Below are positions 47,997-60,435 of a stretch of 64,000 bases of DNA, one piece after another. The DNA is from Paraescarpia echinospica (lineage: Eukaryota > Annelida > Polychaeta > Sabellida > Siboglinidae), in NCBI GenBank assembly GCA_020002185.1, contig CM034537.1, forward strand, positions 67,964,048 to 68,028,047, given 5' to 3'. How positions within the stretch are numbered: the first letter of the stretch is position 1; every line of letters begins with the position of its first letter. The notes under the pieces are model-generated. The model had not been told where the DNA came from. It ran no database searches and saw only the letters and a program-made list of their open reading frames with translations. Position numbers and translations under genes: made by a program.

Positions 47997-49394
47997 TATC
48001 GCTTAAACACCGCAGGATACCCCTCCAAAAACGCGAGCATACTACTGACGGCGGCAGATGTAGTTCTGCAAGCCGTCACCAGGGCTGTACAAACTGGTCG
48101 CTGGGACGACACACTCGTTCACGACTATGTCCATGTCAAAAACGAACTGACAACATGCAGTGGCATCGTACTAAGAGGTACCCGTATCATACTGCCGTCT
48201 ACTCTACAGCAAAGAGCAGTTGAACTTGCACACGTGGGTCACCAGGGTGTTGTGAAGACAACAATTTTACTACGCGAGAAAGTTTGGTTTCCCGCAATTG
48301 ACAGTATGGCCGAGAGGCAGATCAAAAGTTGCCTGGCTTGTCAAGCTACAATTAGCACACCCATGACACCTGAGCCGATGATCCCAACGCCGATTCCGTC
48401 AGCACCATGGAATAATCTGTCAGCTGATTTCCTGGGACCATTACCTACTGTCGAGCTGATACTAGTAGTCATTGATGACTTCAGCAGATTCCCGAAGGTG
48501 GAGATAGTCACGTCGACTGCAGCATCCACCGTGATCCCCAAGTTGGACAGCATGTTCGCTCGTCACGGCATCCCGGATGTACTCAAATCAGACAACGGCC
48601 CGCCATTCAACGGCAGTGAACTAACCAAGTTCGCACACTATCTCGGGTTCGAACACAAGAAAATAACCCCGATCTGGCCGTGCGCTAACGGCGAGGCAGA
48701 ACGCTTTATGGCTCCTCTAATGAAAGCCATCAGAGCGGCACACGTGGAACAACGGAGTTGGAAACAGGAGCTGTACAACTTCCTTCGGCAATATCGCGCC
48801 ACACCACACTGTACGACAGGTGTATCGCACGCGGAAGCACTGTATGGAAGGAAACTAAACGTCACACTCCCACAACTCCCACAACAGACTCGCGCTTCTG
48901 AGATTCATGAGAAACTGCGACGTCGCGACACAGACAACAAAGCGAAATCGAAAGTCTACACTGACAAACGACGAAACGCAAAGCGATCTCAACTACAAGT
49001 TGGGGAAATGGTTCTCGTCCGACAACCTCGGAGAAACAAGTTAACAACACCATTCGACCCGCGACCACTCGAAGTCGTACGACGTACAGGAACTCTCGTA
49101 ACTGATAAAAGAGGGATGTACACGATCACACGAAACATCTCGCATTTCAAACGATTGAATGCGACACATTCCCTACCACACGACACGTACCATAACGACG
49201 CCGACGATTTCGACAACACGCGCGATGACACGCGCGACGGCACGCGCGACGGCACGCGCGACGACACGCGCGACGACACACGCGACGACACGCTCGCAAG
49301 ACCAACGCTGAAGCCGTGCTTGTCGTCGCAAGTCGTTCGACGTTCCAGCAGGTTTCGTAAACCGCCCGTGAGGTTCAAAGATTTCACTGAATAA
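47997..49394 (+). pseudogene. Ty3/gypsy integrase remnant
   Basis: The open frame runs from a stop at 47994. Its start resembles the end of RNase H / linker, followed by an HHCC zinc region (AHVGHQGVVK ... CLACQAT), the DDE core (SADFLGPL, SDNGPPF, NGEAERF) and a GPY/F-like C-terminal module (GEMVLVRQPRR). It ends with Asp-Thr-Arg-Asp tandem repeats and RRSSRFRKPPVRF. It belongs to the K02A2.6-like gypsy group (established family). Gag, protease, RT and a 5' LTR are absent. After the stop, 49400-49430 and 49487-49516 are diverged direct repeats (GAGTGATGTGCT ... CCTCTCCTCT-like). They may mark LTR sequence, and AATAAA occurs near 49751. Confidence 0.88.
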
Positions 49395-49516
49395 GAAAGA
49401 GTGATGTGCTGGCAACCTCTCCTCTAGTTCTATTTCACGTTTGTACACACGTCGATTATGTGAATACGCTTTTAACACTTCATCAAAGAGTGATGTGCTA
49501 GTAACCCCTCCTCTAC

Positions 49517-51600
49517 ATCGATCGTATAATTAATTATTGTATTTTTAACATAGTATAAGCGTATTTCGAACTTTAGTATTTGCATGAGCCCAGTACTGCC
49601 TTTAATTCCAAGTAGGGAAAGAATGTTGTGTTTACAATATTATTATAATGAGCCACCTGTCACCTGATGGATGACGTAGTGTTGATGACGCGGACACACG
49701 GTCCCAAGATTTGAATTTATGAAAAAGCCGCAGTGCGCGGGTGCGAGTCAATAAATGAACAGTTATCGTTCTGCATAAATACGACTTTGACTGAGTCTAT
49801 ATCTAAACCATTAGATACAACACCATGCTTGCCAAGTTATAGCTTCGTAAATATTGCAGTTAACAAAATTACATTAAGTAATGCTTCCTGGTTGTCATTG
49901 ATAACAACAGACATGTCACCAGATAGTCGGAGATTTTGCATCAAATACGACGTTTTTCATTGGCAAGCAGTTTATTTTTAATACACATTGACGGAGACAT
50001 TCTGTTTATGAGATATCTCCGTGTTTTCCCGCCAACTAGGTCCTGCAATCTGTATTTGTAATGACTAAATGCCGAACGACTTCGTGTTTATGACTGGCCT
50101 ACGGCCCCACGTGCTAGTCTGTGTTTTGTGGCATCTGGTTGGTCAGGGGTCAACCCCGGACGCGTAGGCAATGCACATACACCACATTGATTAATGTATA
50201 TTTAAAGTATACCATATTATTGTTTTCAAATCATTTAAATGCTGGTAATTATATGTAATTATATGCACTGTGACCATGTAATATAATTGGGGTATGTTTA
50301 ATACACACTGTACACACGTTTTCAAATGTTTTATTAAATAAATGGGATTGCCATTATGCAACATTACTGGGACTATTTCAATTTACGAACTGAACAAAGT
50401 GCAGCCCAATTACCATATTATATTTACATATTTAATTATAGCTAAGTATGCATGTGTACGTTTCTGAATGTCTGCGTGGGCATACGGATGTAAGCAAAAG
50501 CCCAGTGGAGTCGAGCTCAACAATGAACATGCCAAACGGGTACGTACGTGAGTGAACGAATATATCATAATTCTTCCACAATTATATTCAGTATACATTA
50601 TGTTATACATCTACAAGAACACATTTATTATTTTTTGTTAAAATATCTTTAACTGACTTTAAATAAATCTCAATTATCAACACATTAGTTGGCTAGCATT
50701 TATAAATATTTCAACATATATCCTTCTTCCAAATGAACAACATTCTAATAATGTTATACCCATCGCAAATATTCATTGTACAAGACCGCGATTACATTAT
50801 TATTTTGAGAATAATATGCTACCTCGATTAAAGTCAAATTACTTCGTGTTTACAATATGTTAAGATAACAGTATGACAATATTTACAATTTATGGATTTC
50901 GCGACAGTCTTAACAAGTATTAGTCTAAATTGAACACTAAATAATATAAGCTGGGTGAACGTACTTAGGGCGCTGCCTTCCTGTTCGTGAAATTAGTATG
51001 TGTACGTATATCCCTGTCTACTTGTTCGTGAAATTAGTATCGGGCGAAATTGTAAGCGATTGCATTTATATAGGTGGCGAATATTACCCATAGGAGGTGT
51101 GCCGCGAGAGGTCGCGACCACGTTGGCTGCGTTCCCGGGTCATTTCCGGTATAGCTGTCAACCGCAATGTGTCGAAATGTGTGCGCGACTCATTAAAACA
51201 CTTCTTTTTTGTAATAAATACGAATCCGTTTGTTACGAAAAGTTGGCATTGTAACCACAATAGTTGGAACATTTATTTGTTCGAAGTGTCTACGCGTACG
51301 TGAGCCGTATCTTTAGCCTGGTGACCTAAATGTACGTGAGGATGCGCGCGCAGCTGTTTTCGATTTGTCATTTCCTGGAGAAATGTAAATTAATTCTGCG
51401 CGCGCATGTTTCCTCCTCCGCGTGTTTTTATAGTCGAGATGACGGAGTTGGATGTGGGCGCGATATTTACGAAAACGCGAATATGCCGTACCGAAAATAG
51501 AAATCTAAGGAAGCGTATGGCGTTGGGAAACAGAGGAGGATAAAACAGTGTCAACTAGCGCGTGACTTAAAGAGGAGTGCCGCTGAGAGTGCGTCAAAGG
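49517..51600. other. AT-rich intergenic DNA; possible LTR remnant at the left
   Basis: No coding gene was recognised. A perfect 12-bp inverted pair (ATGCGCGCGCAG at 51342-51353, CTGCGCGCGCAT at 51396-51407) could form a hairpin. From 51340 the sequence becomes CpG-richer, as in a promoter. Confidence 0.5.
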
Positions 51601-51610
51601 TGAAAGAAAC

Positions 51611-51655
51611 ATGGCGATGCCGACGTTGAGCAGTTCCAGCGCTCATCCAGCAGTG
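51611..51655 (+). CDS. Candidate first coding exon
   Basis: ATG opens MAMPTLSSSSAHPAV and ends at a GTGATT donor, following a CpG-rich stretch. It could belong to the transposase-like ORF at 52.1 kb or to another gene. No joining exon was confirmed. Confidence 0.2.
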
Positions 51656-52097
51656 GTGATTCCAACAAAGTGTTATTTATTGATATGTTCGTTAGATGCT
51701 ATAATAGTTATTTGAATGAAATACGTTAGTAGGTGTTCTGGCTCAGCTGTTGACATTTCATTTAGTATATGGGTGGACATGGTCATGGCTTCACTGTTTT
51801 AGCCAGGCTATGTCACGACAACTGCCCTGGTTGTACATGTTCATAGATACACAGATTCATCTACTGTTATTGGCAACTAATAATTTAGACACTATGAAAT
51901 GGACAGTGCAAATACTTTTTTATCAGTTCATGTCATGATGTTATTGCTTTAGTTATAACTTATCTATGTATGGTGGAGATCACACATACATACGTACATA
52001 TACAGTATTGTTATTGGTAACAGCATTTATTAATCACAGGAATTTCTTTCTCCATTTATTTAATAATTACAGTACACTGTAAAACATTGCATTTGTT

Positions 52098-52727
52098 TTG
52101 TTACAATTATCCATTCATGGTGAGGATGATCAACAACCATCAACATTACAAGTGATAGATGACACGCAAACTTCAGCGACCAAGAAGAAGTTTCCCTACA
52201 AATGCCTGCTGAGTGATACCAAAACTTTGGAAGATGGCGATGTCGTGGAACAGTTGTCGACCATCTGCATGCGGTCCAGCATCCTCATTGAGCTAGTGAG
52301 AGGGCTGTTGTGTTGTGCATGCAGCAGCTGCACGCTTGCTGTCCGGACTGTCGACTGCACTCTTGGGGTCGTTTGTGTGCTGGAGACATACGTGCTAAGC
52401 ATGTCTTATGGCGAGGTGTTGAACAAGACGTACTCATCTGATCGACTGGGAGGCGCGAAGTTGAGTTCGGCTCCATTTGTGATGGTGCGGTCCCTCGTGT
52501 CTGCCACGATAGATATGGGTGTGGGACACAGTGACCTCGTCAAGCTGTGTCGACACATGGACATGCCTTCCATGCACCACTCGACGTTCAACATCCACAT
52601 GAGGGAAGTGACTTCGCCCAACATTCAGCTGGCGACGTCACAATGTGATGGACGAAGCAGCACAGCTTCGGCCTACAAGGAGCTGGACCCATCCATCGAC
52701 GAGAAGGGCATCATCGACATCACGTAG
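52098..52727 (+). pseudogene. Mutator-like transposase-domain protein, N-terminal fragment
   Basis: A 209-codon frame whose middle resembles the Mutator-like domain proteins common in molluscs: NKTYSSDRLGG, APFVMVRSLVSATIDMGVGH, LVKLCRHMDMPSMHHSTF, then AYKELDPSIDEKGIIDIT just before a stop. The family normally continues into the DDE catalytic region, so this is truncated. The stretch around VLETYVLSMSYGEVL looks scrambled by compensating indels and the expected Cys pairs are partly altered. No ATG lies at its start. Confidence 0.65.
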
Positions 52728-53500
52728 ACTTGTGGACAGACAGTGTATCACAGACAATGTCAGATACTGAATTTCAACGTAATTGTTCTGAAATATGTGG
52801 AGTACATCTTGAGAGTATGCTGCAGGGGAAGACAAGGCTGTTTTTGTAAGCACATTGCACAGTTTATATAAATGCATATGCATCTCTGCAGTCACAACAA
52901 AATTAATGACTTCCACGTATATATGTTTTACATTTAGTGAGTTCCATGTATATATGTTTTACATTTACAGAGTTGTGTAAAAATGTTTTACATATAGCGA
53001 GTTTCGTGCAATAGTCTAGAGAAGATGTGATATGTTATGAAAATGTTACAATAATATGGTGCAATTTATTTATTAGTAATTTACGCAAGTCAATCACATT
53101 AGCATGTTCTATGTACAAATTTTATATTAAGCAACCGACTGTATTAATGATGTTTAAGGCAGCTGTCAGTAGGCTAAGTAGGCCTATATACTAATGTTTA
53201 ATACTGTATCATTTACATGTTTATAATGTGGTAGTGTAATTTGTATTCAGGCAAGTCAGTCTTATTAGCATGTTTTTGTATTAGGCAGTCTTTTGTATTA
53301 ATTTATATGTATACGGCAGCTGCCAGTAGGCTAAGTAGGCCAATCAACTGATATTTCATATGATACTGTATAATTTCCATGTGTTTATAGTTAATAAAAC
53401 TACTCTGATGTTTTACAACATTACTGTTTTGCGTTTAATCAATTATGTTATACCAGTACATAAATTAATTATATATTCACGCATATATGCACACTATATA
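52728..53500. repeat. AT-rich sequence with a ~180-bp tandem duplication
   Basis: About 53090-53230 and 53250-53400 share GCAAGTCA-TC-ATTAGCATGTT, GGCAGCTG-CAGTAGGCTAAG-TAGGCC, and TGATACTGTAT-ATTT. Upstream, 52915-53000 has three short copies of TATATGTTTTACATTTA. No gene. Confidence 0.65.
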
Positions 53501-53554
53501 TATATTGTCCAAACTGTCAGAAGTACGTGCGAGGGCTCAGATACGGCTTACGTC

Positions 53555-54985
53555 TATACTTTTAGAACCGAGGGCTAAGATACAGCGTATGTACAGAACT
53601 ACATCAAAATGAACGCGGGAAATAACTCCCGTACTTTTAGAACCGAGTGCTAAAGATACAGCTTATGCCTGTACATCAACATGTACATGCAGCAGGCTGC
53701 GAAATAAGGCCGGTCCGATCGTCCCGGACGAGTAGTTTCAGTGATCGGACTAGTCCATGTTTAATTGAGCAGTCCCATCGGACTAGCTGTTATTATGTAA
53801 ATTAATTTACGCTATGTATACGCTAGTTGGGTGTTGTGATGGAATAAAACAAAATCAGACAGTAAGGTAGCATTTTACCACAGCAGCAGCTAAATATTTC
53901 GTACGACCGTCAGATCGGAAACTTGCTGAACGCAGTGAATGTAAATGGCGGCTGTTTACATCCGGTTAGCGTAGGATAGGTAGTGCCACCTAGCGACCAT
54001 GAGTGATGGACAAACATACATGCGCGGGTTACTAACTGACATCGTTACGTGCTATCCCGTCGTGATGGTAGTTGCGTTATTCCTGCATTGGGTGATTATA
54101 TTAGCAAGTTACCAAACGCCAGCAATGTTACTGATTGTTTAGTCAGCTTCGGGAAAGAAAACGCTAATGAAAAGTATAGGGCAAATGATGCAACTTAGTC
54201 CGACAATGTCGGTCCTTTGTCGCCTTCAAATTCTGCTGGAATCGCCTTGTCCACGACTCCTGTTTGCTGCCCCTGATTAAACTAGTCATTTCTTCTGATA
54301 ACTTTGCAATTGGATCTACGAAATCACATGTATTTGTTTCTATTAATGACACATTTAGTTGAACATTTAATTGAAATGGGAAACGGCTTGTTTTCTTTAT
54401 GAAATAAAGCCACTTTTACTATGTGCTACCTGTCAATTAAATCCACCGTGCACCCTGATGCAGAAAAGCTTACGTACTTTTAGAAACGAGTGCTAAGATA
54501 CAGCGTATGTACAGAACTACATCAAAGTGCACGCGTAAAAAACTCCCGTACTTTTAGAACCGAGTGCTAAAGATACGGCAGTATGAGTGCCATACTTTTA
54601 GACCCGAGGGCTAAGTCTAAGATACAGCTTAGTTACACTATACATCAACATGTACGCGCAGAAAAACTCACGTACTTTTAGAAACGAGTGCTAAAGATAC
54701 GGCAATTTAACTGCCGTACTTTTAGAACCGAGTGCTAAAGATACAGCTTACGCATATACATCAACATGTACATGCAGAAAATCTCATTTAGAAACGTACT
54801 TCTAGAACCGAGCGCTAAAGATACGGCTCACTAATGAAAATCATGCGCATGCGCATATCGACTGCCGTACCTTTAGATAAGTGATACTAAAAATACAACT
54901 CACATAACCGGAAATAATAGCATGCGCATACGCAGAATGAGTGCCGTACTTTTAGAATAGAGGTCAGAACGTACAGCTCACGTAC
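53555..54985 (+). repeat. Array of hairpin-forming ~37-nt repeats in two clusters
   Basis: At least ten copies of CGTACTTTTAGAACCGAGTG with CTAAAGATACGGC occur at about 53557, 53632, 54474, 54547, 54586, 54671, 54713, 54796, 54887 and 54944. GCCGTAcTTTTAG and CTAAAgaTACGGC are complementary, so each unit can fold into a stem of about 11-12 bp. Units are separated by ACATCAACATGTACRYGCAGAAAA spacers. Unrelated sequence (about 53690-54465) splits the array. Confidence 0.8.
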
Positions 54986-54989
54986 GCGT

Positions 54990-55595
54990 AGCCACTGCAT
55001 TATTTGTTATCTTCATAATCGGTGTTGGCGTCGCGACGGAGCAGTTCTGATGTTAAAAGGTGAGCGATTGGCTTGGGGTTGCCGCAACAGTTGCACACAC
55101 TTATTTTATATATAATAGAGAGAGAGAGAGAACGTAAACAGACAGAACGACGCGAGCGCACGTGCTTAAAAGCGCCTCTTAGCTTTTCATAAGTGAATCG
55201 CAAAGACGCACCCCGGACAAATGGCGGCTTTGTTGAGCATGGAACGGCGTTCTGTCTCAAAACAAGAAGATTACCGCCAGCATTGGTTATTTACATCGTG
55301 ATGCAATTACGCAATCTTCCTAAAACAAGATATTGGTATCAGAATAACCAGACTGATTGATACGCGTTCACGGCGAGCGAATTTACACTCGCGGACATCT
55401 GCGCTGGCGTGAAACTGACGTAATCGTTTCTACCGAAACGTCGTTATAGTTTCCAAGAATTTGAAGGGGAATTCCACTGAGACACACAAAGTAGTAGTTT
55501 TTAAAGGACGGACTGGTGACAAATGGCATTGATGCCATGTTTTCTTTTGTAGTACATATGTTCATACCAACACCTAATGTTCTTTGAAGAAAAAT
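54990..55595. other. Unclassified sequence
   Basis: A minus-strand frame (55260-55000) is open but has no recognisable domain. A short (GA)n at 55113-55130. Nothing else. Confidence 0.4.
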
Positions 55596-55599
55596 TTAA

Positions 55600-56650
55600 G
55601 AAATCAACTGGCACGATAACCGCCGCTACTAGCACCCACACAATCAGCAGATAATCTGGTCCATTTATTTATAGTCCTTTGTGAAAATAAGAAATTTCTT
55701 ATATCTGATCTACGCTGCTCCTTTACTAATGTAACTTCATGTCCTCTGGTCCTTCTATCTTTCTTAACTGAGAAAACATATTTCTATCAATATTTTCATA
55801 ACCATTCAATACTTTAAACATATCTAACTGATCTCCTCTCAATTTCCTGGTCTCTAGTGTTATTAAACCACATTCTTTTAGGCGTATTTTGTAACTAAGA
55901 TCCTTCAGTTCTAGTATCATATTAGTCGCTCTCCTCTGTACTCTTTCTGACATATCTATGTCCTTCTTGCGATATGGCCTCCACGCTTGTATACAATATT
56001 CTAAATGAGGCCTAACTATTGTTTAGTACAGCCGTATTATTATTTATTTTTCCTTATACGCTATATTTCGCCTAATTAATACAAGGATTTTGTTTCCCTT
56101 TGAAGCTGCAATTCCGCACTGCTCTGAAACCTTCATATCAGCACTAATGGTTAACCCTAAGTCCTTTTCTTTTACAGTAGTACTTAGTACAGTACCCCCC
56201 ATTGCATAGTGCACATCTTCGTTCCCATGTCCTATGTGGAGGCAATTACATTTCCCAAAATTGAACAACATTTGCCACTATTTAGACTATTTGATCAACC
56301 TGTCAAGAACATCTTATAAATGCTGGCTATCTCCATCACGTTTAATCCTTCAAAACATTTTGAATCATCCGCAAATTTCAACACCTTGCTTGTTATATCA
56401 TCGTCCAAATCGTTGATATATATATTAAGAATAATATAGGTCCCGGTACTGATTCCTGTGGTACCCCACTCAAAACTGATTTCCATTTTGAAACCTCCCC
56501 ATCAAATACTACCCGTTATCTTCTGTCAATCAGCCATTTTTCTATCCAGTTAATTATACCATTTTCTATGCCATGAGCCTTTAGGTTAAGCAGTAATCTT
56601 TGATGTGGCACTTTCTGAAAATCTAATAGAAAGCTTTCGACAAAGTGCCA
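55600..56650 (-). mobile_element. CR1-type retrotransposon fragment, same family as 29-33 kb
   Basis: On the minus strand it carries KVLKFADDSK, KEKDLGLTISADMKVSEQC, ERVQRRATNMI and LRGDQLDMFKVLNGYENID, aligning to the CR1 copy at 32065-32930. Frames are broken at least three times. Both the 5' part and the CTTGTTAAAT terminal repeat are absent. Confidence 0.88.
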
Positions 56651-57580
56651 CAAAACATTGACAATAATATCCGGTAAGTAAGAAAAGTATGTTTATATTT
56701 ATGTACCATAATCAAACATTGATTATTTCAACAAATCACAAACTTTTTTCTTTGCTTATATTAACATTTACCTTCATGACACAGGCAAGTGCTTCGTATA
56801 GCAAGAGATCACGGCTTTTTCAAGCGAGACCATCTATAACATAATGACATTCCACAACAAATAGTCAAGCTTGATGTTAGTGGGCCAATGCCGTATCAAT
56901 TAACAACCGTCTGCAGTAGCTGTCAATGGCCCAATTACGTTTTCCTAGCTGGGAAGTGAATGTGCGTGTTATACAAATTGTTAGACATCACTACTCAGAG
57001 ATAACAATTACACATTATTTAATTGTGCACAACCGTTGTCAGTTACGCGAATCGAGTGAGAAAGTTAACACTTAACAGTAAAGCTTCTGAATTATGACTA
57101 TCATTAAGTAAAGTAAATATATCCATTGACAGGTTCAGTATTCCTAGGTCTTGTTTTGGAACCCGAAGTTTCACTCAGTGTAAGAAGTGTAGGTCAAAAC
57201 AAATCACGGCCGGACATAATATTATGTCGCCAACGGCACAGGCATTAGTCCATGAGCCAGACAAGTTTTGATTCTTAAATTGAGGGACTAATTCCCACTA
57301 TGATTTTCAGTTACAACAATATCTGGGTGGTGATGGACATTTCAGAAGAGTAGCTTATTAACTTTTTGGACGCCATCTTTAAACAACGCTTCCATTTTTA
57401 AGCGAAAATCAAGCTATTCAAAACTGGTGTCCTACAACCAAATCTGGTGATTGAATCTTAAAGTTGTATTAAAACATTTAAAACATCCAAGTACTGCAGC
57501 AGTCATATAATCTTTCTATTGTCATTATTGTTTAAAAAAAAAAAAGGAGAAAATATCACGAAAAATGCAAAAATATTGTA
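56651..57580. other. Intergenic, nothing recognised
   Basis: No ORF, RNA gene or clear repeat. Confidence 0.5.
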
Positions 57581-57584
57581 TTTT

Positions 57585-58345
57585 TTTGAAGATATTTTTT
57601 ACTCACTTTAAAGTATTAAAATTGGATGATCTGTACAAACATCGGTTAGGTATCTTAATGCATAAAGCAACATATAAACAACTCCCAGATAGTATGTCAT
57701 CAATGTTTTTACGAACATATAACATTCATGACCATAACCTAAGAAACCAAAATGCTTATCACATCCGACAAATAAGAACAAACACTAGGAAATTTACAAT
57801 AAATTATTCAGAACTAATTTCTGGAATTCCCTACCCCGTGTTCTGCAGCAACTTGTATCCGTAAATCAGAGCTATTACAGTCTAAGTATCTTTGAACTCT
57901 TGAAATGTCTATTAATTACTCATAACCTACCATATTTGTTCATGGTATTATAAGAGATTAAGTATTTTTATTTAATTTAATGTATTACTGATGTTTAGCC
58001 ATTAATCTAGTCAAAATACTATACCATGTTCTAATGTGTAACTTTATTTATTTATTTATTTAGTAGACAACCTATTTCATAAAAAAAATACATATTCATC
58101 TATATCCTATTCAACTTGTTCCAGATGAATGTACTGTTTAATGTTATGCTGTAATGTTATGGATTAAGGAACCTGACTGTTATAATGATGATTGTCCAGG
58201 TGGTCCTCAACATGAACCTCTTGGAATTTCCAGAGGATCTCCTCGGTTGCAATATGTTTTATTGCAATCCATTGTAAACGTATTCAGAAATTTGTATAAT
58301 GACCGAAATAAAGTTCTATTCTATTCTATGCTATTCTAACTGAGG
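57585..58345 (+). mobile_element. LINE 3' end (jockey/CR1-like) with TTCTA tail
   Basis: The frame 57565-57864 has KLDDLYKHRLGILMHK and YNIHDHNLRNQNAYHI, the region after the RT of this LINE type. The next part (FWNSLPRVLQQL-like) is in another frame. The 3' end is AAATAAAGTTCTATTCTATTC with further TTCTA-type units. Confidence 0.75.
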
Positions 58346-58692
58346 TACTTCAGGTGGCCCACAAGTGTGCATAGTCATAAACAGATGGCAGCACCTATTA
58401 GCTGAGAAACAGAGATGGGCCTTATGACCCTAATGGGCCATTTTACCCCCACCTTCCCCTACTTGATCCATTTTTACTTTCTCATGAAACTTTATTCAAT
58501 TTGTTATATTATACGTTTTTTGTATTGTTTCTCTATGTTGTCTGCAGATCAAAGTATACACGTACTCTGAAGCGGTGCCAATTATTAGCTTAACACGTTA
58601 TGTTTAGATGTCTGCCTTCGAATATATAAATTCAGTACAATATGTAAATCAATTTATATGATCGACAATTACGTATTACTATGCACTTAATC

Positions 58693-59881
58693 CAGACCTG
58701 GGGCGGAAGTACTCGGTACTCGTGTACTCGAGTACATTTTTGAAGTACTCGTACTCATAAAACTTATGGGTCATGTACTCGTACTCATACTCATTGTACT
58801 CAGATTTTACGAGTACATCTGAGTACTTTCTCAATATATACTGGGAACAATTAATTTATTTGCAGTTATAAAATCAAACTTTCCTGAAATATTGAAATGC
58901 TCAACTATTTTTTTAAATACTTTGTTATTTCACATAGAATGCCACCTTGCCATCCCTACACATAGTACATCCTCATTCTCTGATAGCCATGAGTCCATGA
59001 CTATGATACCCTAACATGGCAGCAGGCAGCATCTTTCCCCAGTCAGAAACACCCTGTTAAGCAAACAATAATTGTAGGCTATCAGTTCAGGCCATAAAAC
59101 AGTTTAATCAAGCCACCAGGATGTCCATAAAGAGCCAACTACTAGTAGCAGTTAACCCACCTGTTAGACAGGGAATGCATTTAATGTAGTCTGGAGACCA
59201 TGCCACTTGGCACTGGCCGACAGTGCTAACTGCTAAGAACAAGAACTGCCAGTCTTCCTCTGTAGAAGTAAGGTGGCTCAAGTCAGACATCACCCTACAC
59301 TAATATAATCCAGTGCCAACTTAGTGTGACACCAGTGAAGCCATGTCGCATGATAGTCTAGGTCAGAGAGAACAGGCACTGAGGGAGCAGAGATAAGAGA
59401 AATGCTAAACAAAGACATGTAGCCAGTGGGATGCCAGGTAACAAATCCTCCTGTTGGTTGCTTTGTTTTACATGCTTAACCTGGAGACAACCAGCAAAGT
59501 TCAAATGATTGGCTGGGGGTATCCACTGGTCAGTCTCTTTTACCTACTCATTTGTGATCATTAAAGACAGATATCAACTTGATTGGCTAAGTTTTTTCTC
59601 TCAAATGTCAATCGTACTTTATGGTTGGTTTACGTGTGCCTAGTTGGTCGGTGACTCAATATTGCCCCTAGATATATCATGACAGTGATACCACATGCCT
59701 ACATTGCAGAGAGATCCACTAAATTGTCGATTTTACGATACGTTATTATTTAATATTTATATTTACAAAAATGTACTTGTACTCGTACTCGTGAGAATGT
59801 ACTCGTACTCAGCTTTTAGCAATGTACTCGTCCATCGTCAAAGTACTCGTACTCATAAAAATGTACTCCGCCCCAGGTCTG
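58693..59881. mobile_element. hAT-type non-autonomous transposon, 1189 bp, with 8-bp TSD
   Basis: The ends are CAGACCTGGGGCGGAAGTAC and GTACTCCGCCCCAGGTCTG. They are flanked by identical octamers ACTTAATC (58685-58692 and 59882-59889), the exact TSD length of hAT elements. Subterminal regions are crowded with GTACTC/GAGTAC hexamers on both sides (58706-58825, 59770-59868), likely transposase-binding repeats by analogy. No transposase ORF inside. Confidence 0.92.
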
Positions 59882-60435
59882 ACTTAATCTGTTTCCAAAT
59901 GTACGGCCCAATAACACATTTAAAGGTGTTGCTGCAGTAATAAATGTTAACCGCCCTTTGCTTTGGTATGTGCTTCCGTCCAACTGTTACATTAAGTAAC
60001 TAGGCATAACTTCGTGTTAACTAAAATATATTTCAAGAAATCTTTTTATGTAAAACACAGGGAGATTGCCTCGAATTATCTTGAGACAGATGTAGTAATG
60101 CTATTTCGAAGTGACAAATTAATTATGCTACTGTCCCGTCATCTGTATGCTTTTCTTCGGGTTTTACTCGGTGCAAGCGAGGGCGGTTCTGCTCGCATTA
60201 ACAGGTTAGTATGGTCAATAACCTAGGATGTTATCACTGGTGTGAGTGTCGGTGCTGCGAAAACATCTAAGTACGTCTTTCTTTTGTGATTTATCGAAAC
60301 GTTCACAGGTAAGATTGGGATAATAAAAATCATGAAACCCCTCGGGCATGGGTGCCCTTATTTGGCTCAGAAATAAATTGACACAGCGCTGTGCAGTGAT
60401 AAACCATCGAGTGTTGCAGTGATTATGTTTTACAT

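Noticed and set aside
48234..49394. Integrase of a Polinton
   Set aside because: HHCC/GPY-F arrangement and sequence style fit Ty3/gypsy; no other Polinton hallmark gene is near.
50083..50165. Possible tRNA-like GGTTGG...GGGGTCAACCCCGG segment
   Set aside because: No A-box/B-box spacing or acceptor pairing could be made.
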